This document shows, in pieces, positions 6,437 to 13,856 of a stretch of DNA of 18,182 nucleotides. Source of the stretch: Saprospiraceae bacterium (GTDB lineage Bacteria; Bacteroidota; Bacteroidia; Chitinophagales; Saprospiraceae); contig SLDF01000106.1 of NCBI GenBank assembly GCA_007125435.1, forward strand, positions 1-18,182, given 5' to 3'. Under the pieces are notes generated by a model. The model was not told the origin of the DNA and searched no databases. It saw only the letters and a list, made by a program, of their open reading frames with translations. The position numbers and the translations under genes are program-made. Each line of letters opens with the position of its first letter. Position 1 is the stretch's first letter.

Positions 6437-7420
6437 ATGGAAAATAATATAAAACGCATAGCAGTATTCACATCAGGTGGAGATGCCCCGGGAATGAATG
6501 CGGCCATCAGAGCTGTAGTCAGAACAGCTTATTATCACGACCTTCACGTATATGGGATATATCAGGGCTATGAAGGCATGATAGAGGGCAAGGTGGAGCG
6601 ATTGGAAACTAGAGACGTCGGAAATATTATCCACCGAGGTGGTACCATTCTAAAAACAGCCAGATCAGAGCGCTTCAGAACACCTGAGGGGCGTAAAGCG
6701 GCCTTTGAGACCTTGAGTGCATATAATATCGATGGTCTGATCGCTATAGGTGGCGATGGAACATATACCGGAGCTACAATTTTTGCTAAAGAGTACGATA
6801 TACCTATCATAGGCGTCCCGGGAACTATTGATAATGATTTATTCGGAACAGACTATACCATCGGGTATGATACAGCTATCAATACAGCTGTGGATGCTGT
6901 CGACAAGATTAGAGATACAGCTGACTCTCATAACAGGCTGTTTTTTGTGGAAGTAATGGGTAGAGATACAGGCTTCATTGCTTTATCGACGGGAATAGGC
7001 TCAGGAGCCGGAGCAGTATTTTTACCCGAAGTGACGGGCGAGAAAGAAAAGCTGTATGATGTTTTGAGAAAAAGTACTAAAAGAAATAAACTGTTTAATA
7101 TCGTCATCGTGGCTGAAGGTGACGAACTTGGTGGAGCAACTAAGCTGGCCGAACTTGTCAAAAAAGACTTTCCACAATATGATACTAAAGTGACGATCAT
7201 CGGACACTTGCAAAGAGGAGGATCGCCAACTTGTCGAGATAGAGTGCTCGCTTCAATGCTAGGCGCAGGTGCTGTCGAAGGTCTGCTCGAAGGCAAGAAG
7301 GGATGCGCTGTAGGTGTCATCAACCACAAACTTAAGTATACCCCATTCAAACAAGCTATAGAAAAGCACAAGGAACTAAGTGACTATTTAATGCGGTTAG
7401 CTCCAATTTTAGCGATATAA
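6437..7420 (+). CDS. pfkA: ATP-dependent 6-phosphofructokinase
   Basis: A 327-residue enzyme phosphorylating fructose 6-phosphate to fructose 1,6-bisphosphate, the committed step of glycolysis. It is full length for the bacterial PfkA family. Visible motifs are the N-terminal FTSGGDAPGMNAAIR (residues 11-25), GGDGTYTGA (105-113) for ATP binding, the catalytic PGTIDND (128-134, base D132), MGRDTGFIAL (174-183) and the sugar-phosphate-binding GHLQRGGSP (256-264). Gly rather than Lys before TIDND, and Gly in GGDG, indicate ATP and not pyrophosphate as phosphoryl donor. It begins 5 nt after the sugar-kinase stop with no separate promoter visible, and is followed by a hairpin at 7435-7453. Confidence 0.97.
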   Translation: MENNIKRIAVFTSGGDAPGMNAAIRAVVRTAYYHDLHVYGIYQGYEGMIEGKVERLETRDVGNIIHRGGTILKTARSERFRTPEGRKAAFETLSAYNIDGLIAIGGDGTYTGATIFAKEYDIPIIGVPGTIDNDLFGTDYTIGYDTAINTAVDAVDKIRDTADSHNRLFFVEVMGRDTGFIALSTGIGSGAGAVFLPEVTGEKEKLYDVLRKSTKRNKLFNIVIVAEGDELGGATKLAELVKKDFPQYDTKVTIIGHLQRGGSPTCRDRVLASMLGAGAVEGLLEGKKGCAVGVINHKLKYTPFKQAIEKHKELSDYLMRLAPILAI

Positions 7421-7434
7421 TAAGCTTCCCTAAA

Positions 7435-7453
7435 ATAGATAATACTTATCTAT
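7435..7453. terminator. AT-rich hairpin between convergent genes
   Basis: ATAGATAA-TAC-TTATCTAT is a perfect 8-bp stem with a 3-nt loop. It sits 15 nt after the pfkA stop and 15 nt after the stop of the convergent SDR gene, exactly where a bidirectional terminator would be. The stem is A/T-rich and no long T-tract follows, so termination strength is uncertain. Confidence 0.5.
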
Positions 7454-7467
7454 GGAAACGGTAGTTC

Positions 7468-8937
7468 TCAATCTTGTTGAGTAACTAATGAGGAAGGTAG
7501 CGGTGTCTTTATCAGTTTATTGATCATACCATCAAAGATGAAAAAGTGAAAAGGAAGTACAAGATACCAGTACAATCTGCCTATCAGTCCTAATGGTCTA
7601 AAGGTCGCCGTTTGAATGACTTTGTATTTGTCACTTTGCAGTGGTTCTATCTTAAACTCGAGCCATGCATCACCAGGAAGCTTCATTTCTGCTATAAGCA
7701 ACAATCTACCCTCGTCCCGATCTGCCGCCAAGACACGCCAGAAGTCAAGTGCGTCACCGGGGTTGATTGTCGCCATACTAGTTCTACCTCGTCTAAGCCC
7801 TACTCCACCAACGAGTTTATCCATGTACCCTCTGATTTTCCAGAGTGTGTCTGCGTAATACCAGCCGGTATCTCCACCGATTCTCCATATATTACCTATC
7901 ACCTGCTCGTATTGACCTTTAGAAATGGTTCGTTCTTTGATATCCTTGAAACAGCCGTAATCAGGGACATTTATATACTTCATCAAATCTTTCTTAATAT
8001 CTGAGGCGACAAATGCATCTTTCCATGAACTGACAACCATATTTTGTTCTATCCTTTTAAAGGCCAATTGGACAGCGCCTCTGTAATCAATCAGGTCAAT
8101 ATTTAAGAGTTTGACCAGGCGATCGTCTTCAGCGATGACATCAACCTTCATGCTATTCACTAGATTGATTGCCAGAGGATAAGAGGTGGATGTGATAAAG
8201 TACAACCAATATGAACTTAGACGCGGTGTCATCACCGGTAGGGTAAAAATCCATCGCTTCAAACCTCTAACCTCAGCAAACTGAAGTAGCATCTCTTTAT
8301 AGGTCAGCACTTCGGGCCCTCCAACATCAAAACTTTGATCATATGTCTCTTCCCTACCGATCACGCCATTGAGTATGGCAATAATATTTCTAATACCAAT
8401 GGGTTGGCATTTAGTATTTAGCCACCTGGGTGCTACCATCACAGGAAGCTTCTCTACGAGATCTCTTATGATCTCAAAGGATGCGCTGCCTGAGCCGACT
8501 ATAATCGCTGCCCTCAGTACCGTCAACGGAATATCGGATTGCCCCAAACATTTCTCTACAGCGTATCTCGACTCCAGGTGCTTGGACAGTTCATCGCTAT
8601 TGACTATACCACTGAGGTAAATGATTTGACGAGTTGAAGTTGGCTTAAGGTATGAAAGAAAGTTCTCCGCCGATTTTAATTCTTTCTTTGAAAAGTCGCC
8701 TTTACCAGACATCGAGTGGACAAGATAAAATGCCACATCAATATCCTGCGGCAGAAGTCCATCATTTACAGGATCTAAAAGGTCAAGCTCTACAACAGAC
8801 ACACCTTTCTCATCTGCAAAATTAGATAAGCGTGTTTTGTCTCTGACGCAAGCGATGACTTCATGACCATTCTTGAGCAATATAGGCATTAATCTTTGAC
8901 CGATATAGCCATTAGCACCTGTCAGGAGTATCTTCAT
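7468..8937 (-). CDS. SDR-family NAD(P)-binding protein with DUF2867 domain
   Basis: A 489-residue protein of the atypical extended SDR group. The first 300 residues form a Rossmann domain: LLTGANGYIG (4-13) for the dinucleotide, DVAFYLVHSM (67-76), the strand IIYLSGIV (105-112) and a YxxxK pair (Y125, K129) in SRYAVEK. The C-terminal part from about residue 345 (GNIWRIGGDTGWYYAD, GDALDFWRVL, WLEFKI, FRPLGLIGRLYWY) is DUF2867. The same two-domain layout is found in Escherichia coli YbjT. The hydrophobic C-terminal stretch LYWYLVLPFHFFIF may contact the membrane. Substrate and pathway are unknown. It stands alone on the minus strand, convergent with pfkA and about 120 nt downstream of radC. Confidence 0.85.
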   Translation of the reverse strand: MKILLTGANGYIGQRLMPILLKNGHEVIACVRDKTRLSNFADEKGVSVVELDLLDPVNDGLLPQDIDVAFYLVHSMSGKGDFSKKELKSAENFLSYLKPTSTRQIIYLSGIVNSDELSKHLESRYAVEKCLGQSDIPLTVLRAAIIVGSGSASFEIIRDLVEKLPVMVAPRWLNTKCQPIGIRNIIAILNGVIGREETYDQSFDVGGPEVLTYKEMLLQFAEVRGLKRWIFTLPVMTPRLSSYWLYFITSTSYPLAINLVNSMKVDVIAEDDRLVKLLNIDLIDYRGAVQLAFKRIEQNMVVSSWKDAFVASDIKKDLMKYINVPDYGCFKDIKERTISKGQYEQVIGNIWRIGGDTGWYYADTLWKIRGYMDKLVGGVGLRRGRTSMATINPGDALDFWRVLAADRDEGRLLLIAEMKLPGDAWLEFKIEPLQSDKYKVIQTATFRPLGLIGRLYWYLVLPFHFFIFDGMINKLIKTPLPSSLVTQQD

Positions 8938-9059
8938 CTTATCTTCTGTATCCTTGTAATATTATGATTATCAAGGATAAAACCATAATTACATGAAACT
9001 GTTTGGCAAGACAGCAGATATGTCTGAAAAGGACCTAAAACACCTTTATTAGGCTGTGC

Positions 9060-9800
9060 CTATCTAAAAAAGCCCTGATCGGCATAGCTATAGTATGAAT
9101 TGCCGGCAATAATGATATGATCCAGTAGAGCAATATTCATGATTTTCGAAGCCTCATGGATCTTAGTTGTCATTTTATTATCTGCGTCAGAGGGATTAAG
9201 GTTACCAGAGGGATGATTATGGCAGAGAATCATAGCTGTTGCCATGACTTCAATTCCGCGATTGAATATAACCCGCTGGTCTACCACTGTACTGGAGATA
9301 CCACCGGTCGAAATACAAAACTTGTCAATGACCCGATGGGCACGATTTAAAAATAAGACAAAAAATTTCTCGACCTGTTGATTCTCTACCAATGGAAAGA
9401 GAATTTTAAAAGCTTCCTGACTTCCAGTAATTTGCGGCTTTTCTGGAAGCTCTTGTGCCAACCGCCTGCGACCTAGTTCGAGACAAGCTGCAATGGTGAC
9501 GGCTTTCGCCTCTCCTATGCCTTTAAATTGCATGAGTTGCTTGATGGATTGTTCACCAAGTTTGTGCAGGTTATTGTCGACTGAAGCTAATATTCTTTTA
9601 GCGAGGTCTACAGCTGTTTCGTCCACACTGCCAGTGCCCAATAATATAGCGATAAGCTCTGCATCGGTAAGTGTTGATCGACCGGCATTGAGCAGTTTTT
9701 CCCTTGGCCGATCTGCTTCCGCCCAGGCCTTAATACTCATTTTTTCAGGGGTGTAGGATTTCATAGGTTGAAATATACGTATTTTGGCTGATTTAGCCAT
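9060..9800 (-). CDS. radC: RadC family JAB/MPN-domain protein (UPF0758)
   Basis: 246 residues from the first ATG, or 234 from ATG 9764 (MKSYTPEKMSIKAWAE). The second start is closer to the usual family N-terminus, and neither has a Shine-Dalgarno. Order: IKAWAEADRPREKLL (23-37), a helix-hairpin-helix segment with FKGIGEAKA (92-100), then the MPN/JAB domain with the metal-binding set ILCHNHPSGNLNPSDAD (191-207). The conserved His, His, Ser and Asp of the JAMM motif are all present, so the metal site looks intact. RadC was once linked to DNA repair, but its function is unsettled. The C-terminus GFFR matches the family end. It is transcribed on its own in appearance, with gaps of 122 and 142 nt on its two sides. 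Confidence 0.93.
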   Translation of the reverse strand: MAKSAKIRIFQPMKSYTPEKMSIKAWAEADRPREKLLNAGRSTLTDAELIAILLGTGSVDETAVDLAKRILASVDNNLHKLGEQSIKQLMQFKGIGEAKAVTIAACLELGRRRLAQELPEKPQITGSQEAFKILFPLVENQQVEKFFVLFLNRAHRVIDKFCISTGGISSTVVDQRVIFNRGIEVMATAMILCHNHPSGNLNPSDADNKMTTKIHEASKIMNIALLDHIIIAGNSYYSYADQGFFR

Positions 9801-9868
9801 AAAACAGAAGAAAAATGCATCACCGTTTTTATCAACACGTGCATAAGCTGTCTCTCTTAATGACTGAG

Positions 9869-9914
9869 TCCCACTTACACATCAGCAAAAAAAGTACCGA
9901 TTGTAAAAGTGGGA
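9869..9914. repeat. Long-loop inverted repeat between metB-like gene and radC
   Basis: TCCCACTT (9869-9876) and AAGTGGGA (9907-9914) are perfect 8-bp complements separated by 30 nt. They lie just after the stop of the PLP-enzyme gene. No T-tract follows on the minus strand, and the loop is too long for a standard intrinsic terminator. It could be a weak transcript-end structure or chance. Confidence 0.35.
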
Positions 9915-9942
9915 AAAGCTATATTCCTCTATTAATCCTGAA

Positions 9943-11091
9943 TTATTTTGCTTTACTGAGGGCAACCTCCAGGTCGCTCAGTAAGTCTTCATAATCTTCA
10001 ATACCAATACTCAATCTGATCAGGGAGTCTGTCAAGCCGACCTTTAGGCGTTGTTCTCTTGGAATGGCTCCATGGGTCATAGAAGCCGGGTGACCGATGA
10101 GGGACTCTACGCCGCCCAAAGACTCAGCAAGGCTGAAAAATTTAGTACCAGATAAAACGGCATTGGCATTCTCTATCGTATCATTCTTCAAATCAAATGA
10201 GACCATAGCGCCAAACTTCTTCATTTGCTTTTTGGCAATTTTATGACCCGGATGATCCTCGAAGCCCGGATAATACACGTTATCAACCGCACTATGCTCC
10301 TTGAGAAACCTGGCTATGTCTTTAGCATTTTTGCATGCCTGTCTCACTCTTACATGAAGTGTCTTTATACCTCTTAACACTAAGAAACAATCCATAGGGC
10401 CGGGCACTGCCCCTGCGGCATTTTGGACATAACGGAGTTCGTCAGCTTGTTCTTCTGTCGAGGTGACTACAGCGCCTAATACAGTATCAGAGTGTCCACC
10501 CAGATATTTGGTGGCAGAATGCAAGACCATATCTGCTCCCAGATCAATCGGCTTTTGTAAATAAGGAGAAGCAAATGTATTGTCCACGACAGCCAAGAGC
10601 CCAAATTCATGAGCAATTGTACACATAGCACTGATGTCTACAATGCGGAGCAATGGATTGGTCGGCGTCTCGATCCACATTAATTTTGTATTACTGTTGA
10701 TGGCATTGCGCACGGCTTCTTCATCTGTCATGTCGACAAAATGAGCTTTTATACCATACTTTTCATAGCCTTTGACCATTAGTCTATATGAGCCTCCGTA
10801 TAAGTCATTTGTGGAGACTATTTCGTCACCGGGATTGAGCATTTTTAAAATGGCATCCATAGCAGCCAGGCCGGATCCAAAGCATATGGCATCTTTACCA
10901 TTTTCTAATGCAGCGAGGTTTTTCTCAAGTGCTGTACGGGTTGGATTTTGTGTTCTGGCATATTCGTAGCCCTTGTGAACGCCTGGTGCCTCTTGCACAT
11001 AAGTTGATGTCTGATAAATGGGTGTCATGATGGCACCACTTGCTACATCCGGCTCTACTCCGGCATGAATTAATTTTGTTGCGAACTTCAT
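9943..11091 (-). CDS. Cystathionine gamma-synthase / gamma-lyase (Cys/Met metabolism PLP enzyme)
   Basis: A 382-residue PLP enzyme of the Cys/Met metabolism family, full length. Start MKFATKLIHAGVEPD and TPIYQTSTYV are typical. The neighbour-subunit phosphate-binding YxR is YAR (44-46), followed by NPTR (49-52). GSGLAAMDAIL (72-82) forms the PLP cup, the ETPTNP strand is at 141-146, D170 in AVVDNTF contacts the pyridine N, and HSATKYLGGHSD (191-202) holds the Schiff-base Lys195. The C-terminal SLAESLGGVESLIGHPASMTH is diagnostic. The enzyme either builds cystathionine from an activated homoserine and cysteine, or cleaves cystathionine to cysteine. Sequence motifs alone do not separate MetB from the gamma-lyase. 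No other Met or Cys gene is adjacent, and no S-adenosylmethionine riboswitch was recognised in the 536 nt upstream. Confidence 0.92.
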   Translation of the reverse strand: MKFATKLIHAGVEPDVASGAIMTPIYQTSTYVQEAPGVHKGYEYARTQNPTRTALEKNLAALENGKDAICFGSGLAAMDAILKMLNPGDEIVSTNDLYGGSYRLMVKGYEKYGIKAHFVDMTDEEAVRNAINSNTKLMWIETPTNPLLRIVDISAMCTIAHEFGLLAVVDNTFASPYLQKPIDLGADMVLHSATKYLGGHSDTVLGAVVTSTEEQADELRYVQNAAGAVPGPMDCFLVLRGIKTLHVRVRQACKNAKDIARFLKEHSAVDNVYYPGFEDHPGHKIAKKQMKKFGAMVSFDLKNDTIENANAVLSGTKFFSLAESLGGVESLIGHPASMTHGAIPREQRLKVGLTDSLIRLSIGIEDYEDLLSDLEVALSKAK

Positions 11092-11627
11092 TTATATTCT
11101 ACTTTTTTTTTAACTGGAGCCTGTGATAGCTCTTAATACACTTTTACTAACTATTACAAATACTATTCCAATCTAGAAGAATGATAAGGTAAGGCATAAC
11201 CATAAGTTATTGATCAAAATCCCATCTCTTTCATCTCCCCGATCCACCATAACAAACCATTAACCTCACTATTGTTCAAATAGTGCTCATCCAACTTCTG
11301 CAATCATTCATGGTTTGTCGCTAGCTTGAGAGATCATCTCTACCCATCAAATTGATGTAAAAAGTCAAGGGAGACTATACATGGTCAACCTAGAGCAACC
11401 AAAAAGGCAGCAGAGGAAAGCTAATTAAATTCTTAGTTTTCTTAAAACTTCTCTAGTATAATCTCATAAGATTGATCTTAGCACATTCAGGACAACTTAG
11501 ACTTAACTGAACACCTTTCTGTCATATAGAAATATCTTATCAAACCTATTGGCTATAAATTATTCCTAACTTGTCAAAAGTAAATAATGGCATACCCTGT
11601 AAGTATCAACTCCCAGATCAGACTCCC
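11092..11627. other. Intergenic gap with possible eroded coding sequence
   Basis: 536 bp between two minus-strand genes without an intact ORF. The half nearest the PLP-enzyme gene contains a stretch with protein-like composition on the minus strand (see the separate pseudogene entry). Further up, the minus strand around 11460-11520 encodes a second short coding-like run (LSLSCPECAKINLMRLY) bounded by stops. No strong promoter or terminator is evident; the best -7 match for the PLP-enzyme gene (TAGTATTTG, about 11156-11164) has one extra base relative to TAnnTTTG. Confidence 0.4.
11214..11333 (-). pseudogene. Possible remnant of a decayed gene
   Basis: On the minus strand a single frame ending in TGA at 11214-11216 reads LDEHYLNNSEVNGLLWWIGE followed by MKEMGF and a stop. 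Its composition is much more like real protein than the surrounding non-coding sequence. Upstream the same frame continues SLKLATNHE, then a TGA (11304-11306), and further stops at about 11331-11333 and beyond. This looks like the C-terminal end of a gene inactivated by point mutations, but it is short and I do not recognise the family. Chance cannot be excluded. Confidence 0.3.
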
Positions 11628-12587
11628 CTATTTTCTTTTAAGGACCTCTTTAGTAGCTTTGACTATATCAGTAGGGCTTAATCCATATTTCGCCAGCAGG
11701 TCTGTGGGCTTACCGCTTTCGCCAAAGCTATCATTGACGGCCACCATCTCTATAGGTACAGGGAGCTTTCTGACTGCGAGCTGTGCAATAGCATCACCCA
11801 ATCCACCATTTCTTTGGTGTTCTTCTACCGTCACCGCACATTTGGTCTTGGACAAGCTGTCCAGTATTCCCGTTTCATCCAGTGGCTTGATAGTATGGAC
11901 ATTTATAACTTCACAAGAGACACCTTCAGAGGCAAGTGTCTTTGCTGCCTCTACTGCATGCCATACCATATGACCACATGCAAATATGCTCACATCACTA
12001 CCTTGAGCCAGCATTTGGATCTTGCCAATCTCAAACTTCTGATCTTCAGCCGTGAATATGGGCCATCCCGGACGACCAAACCTTAAGTATACCGGACCAT
12101 ATAATTCAGCAATCGCCACAGTGGCAGCCACGGTTTGATTATAATCACAGGGCACGACTACATGCATACCCGGTAGCATACGCATCATACCAATATCCTC
12201 CAGTATTTGATGAGTAGCACCGTCTTCACCTAGTGTAAGACCGGCATGAGAAGCACAAATCTTCACATTCTTATGAGAATAGGCTATGGATTGCCTTATC
12301 TGATCATATACCCTACCGGTAGAAAAATTAGCAAAAGTACCTGTATACGGTATTTTACCTGCTGTGGCCAGACCTGCAGCTATGCCCATCATATTAGCTT
12401 CAGCTATTCCGACTTGAAAAAAACGCTCGGGGTAAGCATCTTGAAAAGCATTCATCTTGAGAGAGCCCGTCAAATCAGCGCAAAGCCCTACAATATTACT
12501 ATTTTCCCGGGCTGCTTTCATCAAGCCGTCTCCAAAGCCATCTCTAGTGGCTTTCTTTCCTGTAGATTGTATTTGATCTAAAGTCAT
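11628..12587 (-). CDS. Transketolase, C-terminal subunit
   Basis: 319 residues covering the pyrimidine-binding and C-terminal domains of transketolase. FQVGIAEANMMGIAAGLA (57-74) carries the catalytic Glu63 that activates thiamine diphosphate. Further motifs are YTGTFANFSTGRVYDQIRQS (81-100), SHAGLTLGEDGATHQ with H126 (113-127), YLRFGRPG and the transketolase C domain ending VKATKEVLKRK. It acts with the N-terminal subunit encoded 45 nt upstream to form one active enzyme of the non-oxidative pentose phosphate pathway. The short gap on the same strand supports a two-gene operon. The leader is A/T-rich with no Shine-Dalgarno. A DXS-like role is unlikely because the N-terminal partner is a typical short transketolase subunit. 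Confidence 0.94.
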   Translation of the reverse strand: MTLDQIQSTGKKATRDGFGDGLMKAARENSNIVGLCADLTGSLKMNAFQDAYPERFFQVGIAEANMMGIAAGLATAGKIPYTGTFANFSTGRVYDQIRQSIAYSHKNVKICASHAGLTLGEDGATHQILEDIGMMRMLPGMHVVVPCDYNQTVAATVAIAELYGPVYLRFGRPGWPIFTAEDQKFEIGKIQMLAQGSDVSIFACGHMVWHAVEAAKTLASEGVSCEVINVHTIKPLDETGILDSLSKTKCAVTVEEHQRNGGLGDAIAQLAVRKLPVPIEMVAVNDSFGESGKPTDLLAKYGLSPTDIVKATKEVLKRK

Positions 12588-12632
12588 ATTTTTCTAGTCA
12601 TTAACTTTTACTGAATTAAAGTCCTTATTATC

Positions 12633-13499
12633 TCATTGACCTGCAAAGGGATAAGGATAGTCACCAAGTGTTTCTTCAAGTTGTGACAGGGCATCTTTTG
12701 TTTGCTCTTCATTAGGAGCTACACCATGCCACTTATGGGTGCCGGTCATGAAATCCACGCCATATCCCATTTCTGTCTTCATCAATATGACTATGGGCTT
12801 ACCCTTACCAATTTTATTTTTTGCGGCTTCGAGGGATTCAACGACATCTTGCATATTGTTGCCATCCATATGCATGACATCCCAGCCAAAGGACACCCAC
12901 TTAGCCTCTAGGTCACCCAGTGTGATGACATCATCATTTGCACCGTCGATTTGCTGTCCATTCCAGTCTACAGTGACAATCATGTTGTCCACCTTATAAT
13001 GCGCAGCGAACATGGCTGCTTCCCAGATTTGCCCTTCTTGAAGCTCACCATCGCCAGTCAGCGCATAGACCAGATGGTCATCATTTTCGAGCTTCTTACT
13101 CAGTGCAACACCGATTGCTACAGAAAGTCCCTGACCTAGTGATCCACTTGCTACTCTCACTCCAGGCAAGTTTTCATGAGTTGCCGGGTGGCCTTGCAGT
13201 CGCGAGTCTATCTTTCTAAATGTAGCCAACTCTTCTACATTGAAGTATCCCGACCTGGCCAGCACACTATACCAGACCGGCGATATATGTCCATTGGACA
13301 GAAAGAAAACGTCTTCACCCTTTGCGCTCATATTGAAAGATGGGTCGTGCCTTAGTACCCTGAAGTACAATGCTGTAAAAAAATCCGCACAGCCCAGTGA
13401 CCCTCCCGGGTGACCGCTCGCAGCAAAATGCGTTTGTCTCACAATATCTCTTCTTACCTGGGATGCGATGGCTTCGAGCTCTGATATACTTTTTGGCAT
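12633..13499 (-). CDS. Transketolase, N-terminal (diphosphate-binding) subunit
   Basis: 288 residues forming the thiamine-diphosphate-binding domain. Seen are FAASGHPGGSLGCADF (25-40) with His30, FLSNGHISPVWY (66-77) with His71, the substrate-side LQGHPATH (101-108), GSLGQGLSVAIG (119-130), and the metal/diphosphate motif GDGELQEGQIWEA (149-161) ending in VDWN at N180. The protein stops after YPYPFAGQ, where full-length transketolase would continue into the pyrimidine domain supplied here by the next gene. It transfers two-carbon units between sugar phosphates. It is the first gene of the pair, with a TATATTTG -7 element about 75 nt upstream of the ATG. Confidence 0.94.
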   Translation of the reverse strand: MPKSISELEAIASQVRRDIVRQTHFAASGHPGGSLGCADFFTALYFRVLRHDPSFNMSAKGEDVFFLSNGHISPVWYSVLARSGYFNVEELATFRKIDSRLQGHPATHENLPGVRVASGSLGQGLSVAIGVALSKKLENDDHLVYALTGDGELQEGQIWEAAMFAAHYKVDNMIVTVDWNGQQIDGANDDVITLGDLEAKWVSFGWDVMHMDGNNMQDVVESLEAAKNKIGKGKPIVILMKTEMGYGVDFMTGTHKWHGVAPNEEQTKDALSQLEETLGDYPYPFAGQ

Positions 13500-13574
13500 A
13501 TTTTAGTCAATTAACAATATGTAAACTATTGATTAAAAAACAGTCAGCACCGTTTTTATCGATAAATTCAGTTG

Positions 13575-13604
13575 CAAATATAATTGAATTCTGCACTTAA
13601 CATA
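13575..13604 (-). promoter_or_regulatory. Promoter of the transketolase pair
   Basis: The minus strand reads TATG, 18 nt, then TATATTTGCA. The last is a perfect Bacteroidota -7 element (TAnnTTTG) and shares ten consecutive bases with the -7 of the HU promoter in this window. The -33 is weak. It implies a leader of roughly 70 nt. Confidence 0.45.
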
Positions 13605-13675
13605 CGATTTGAAACAACCAATTCACGCGAGGACGCATAATTTTTGTAAAGGTATTATTAGCATGTTTTTAAATT

Positions 13676-13850
13676 CACTTTTGGGCATCACCCGCCTCGT
13701 ATCCTCGGCGTGTCGCTACGTTACAGGGCTCCCTGAACGGTCGGCCTCTGCTCCGCTGTGCTGCGCAGAGTCTGGCTCCTGACGTCGCCACCCTTCCACA
13801 TCGCTGATGCAATTACGGCTTTTATTGCCTGTCCCTCCCTAAATTTGTGG
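13676..13850 (+). repeat. Second GC-rich structured intergenic element
   Basis: This GC-rich block sits in an A/T-rich intergenic gap. It opens TTTTGGGCATCACCCGCC, much like the TTTGGGCGTGCCCC start of the element at 5215-5425. It then contains small hairpins: CAGGG-CT-CCCTG (13724-13735) and CTCTGC/GCAGAG (13746-13751 with 13765-13770). It passes through CCACATCGCTGATGCAATTA and ends in a T-rich CTTTTATTGCC. No credible ORF is present. I infer a dispersed Bacteroidota intergenic repeat, possibly of the same superfamily. The rest of the gap (13605-13675) is A/T-rich with nothing to name. Confidence 0.5.
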
Positions 13851-13856
13851 GAAAGT

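Noticed and set aside
9869..9914. Intrinsic terminator after the PLP-enzyme gene
   Set aside because: The 8-bp inverted repeat has a 30-nt loop and no following T-tract, so I list it only as an inverted repeat.
11092..11300. S-adenosylmethionine riboswitch ahead of the transsulfuration gene
   Set aside because: Looked for because of the gene's function, but none of the conserved riboswitch core sequences could be recognised on the minus strand.
11628..13499. Split transketolase as a frameshifted single gene
   Set aside because: The 45-nt spacer, clean stop and start, and intact domain ends fit the well-known two-subunit transketolase arrangement.
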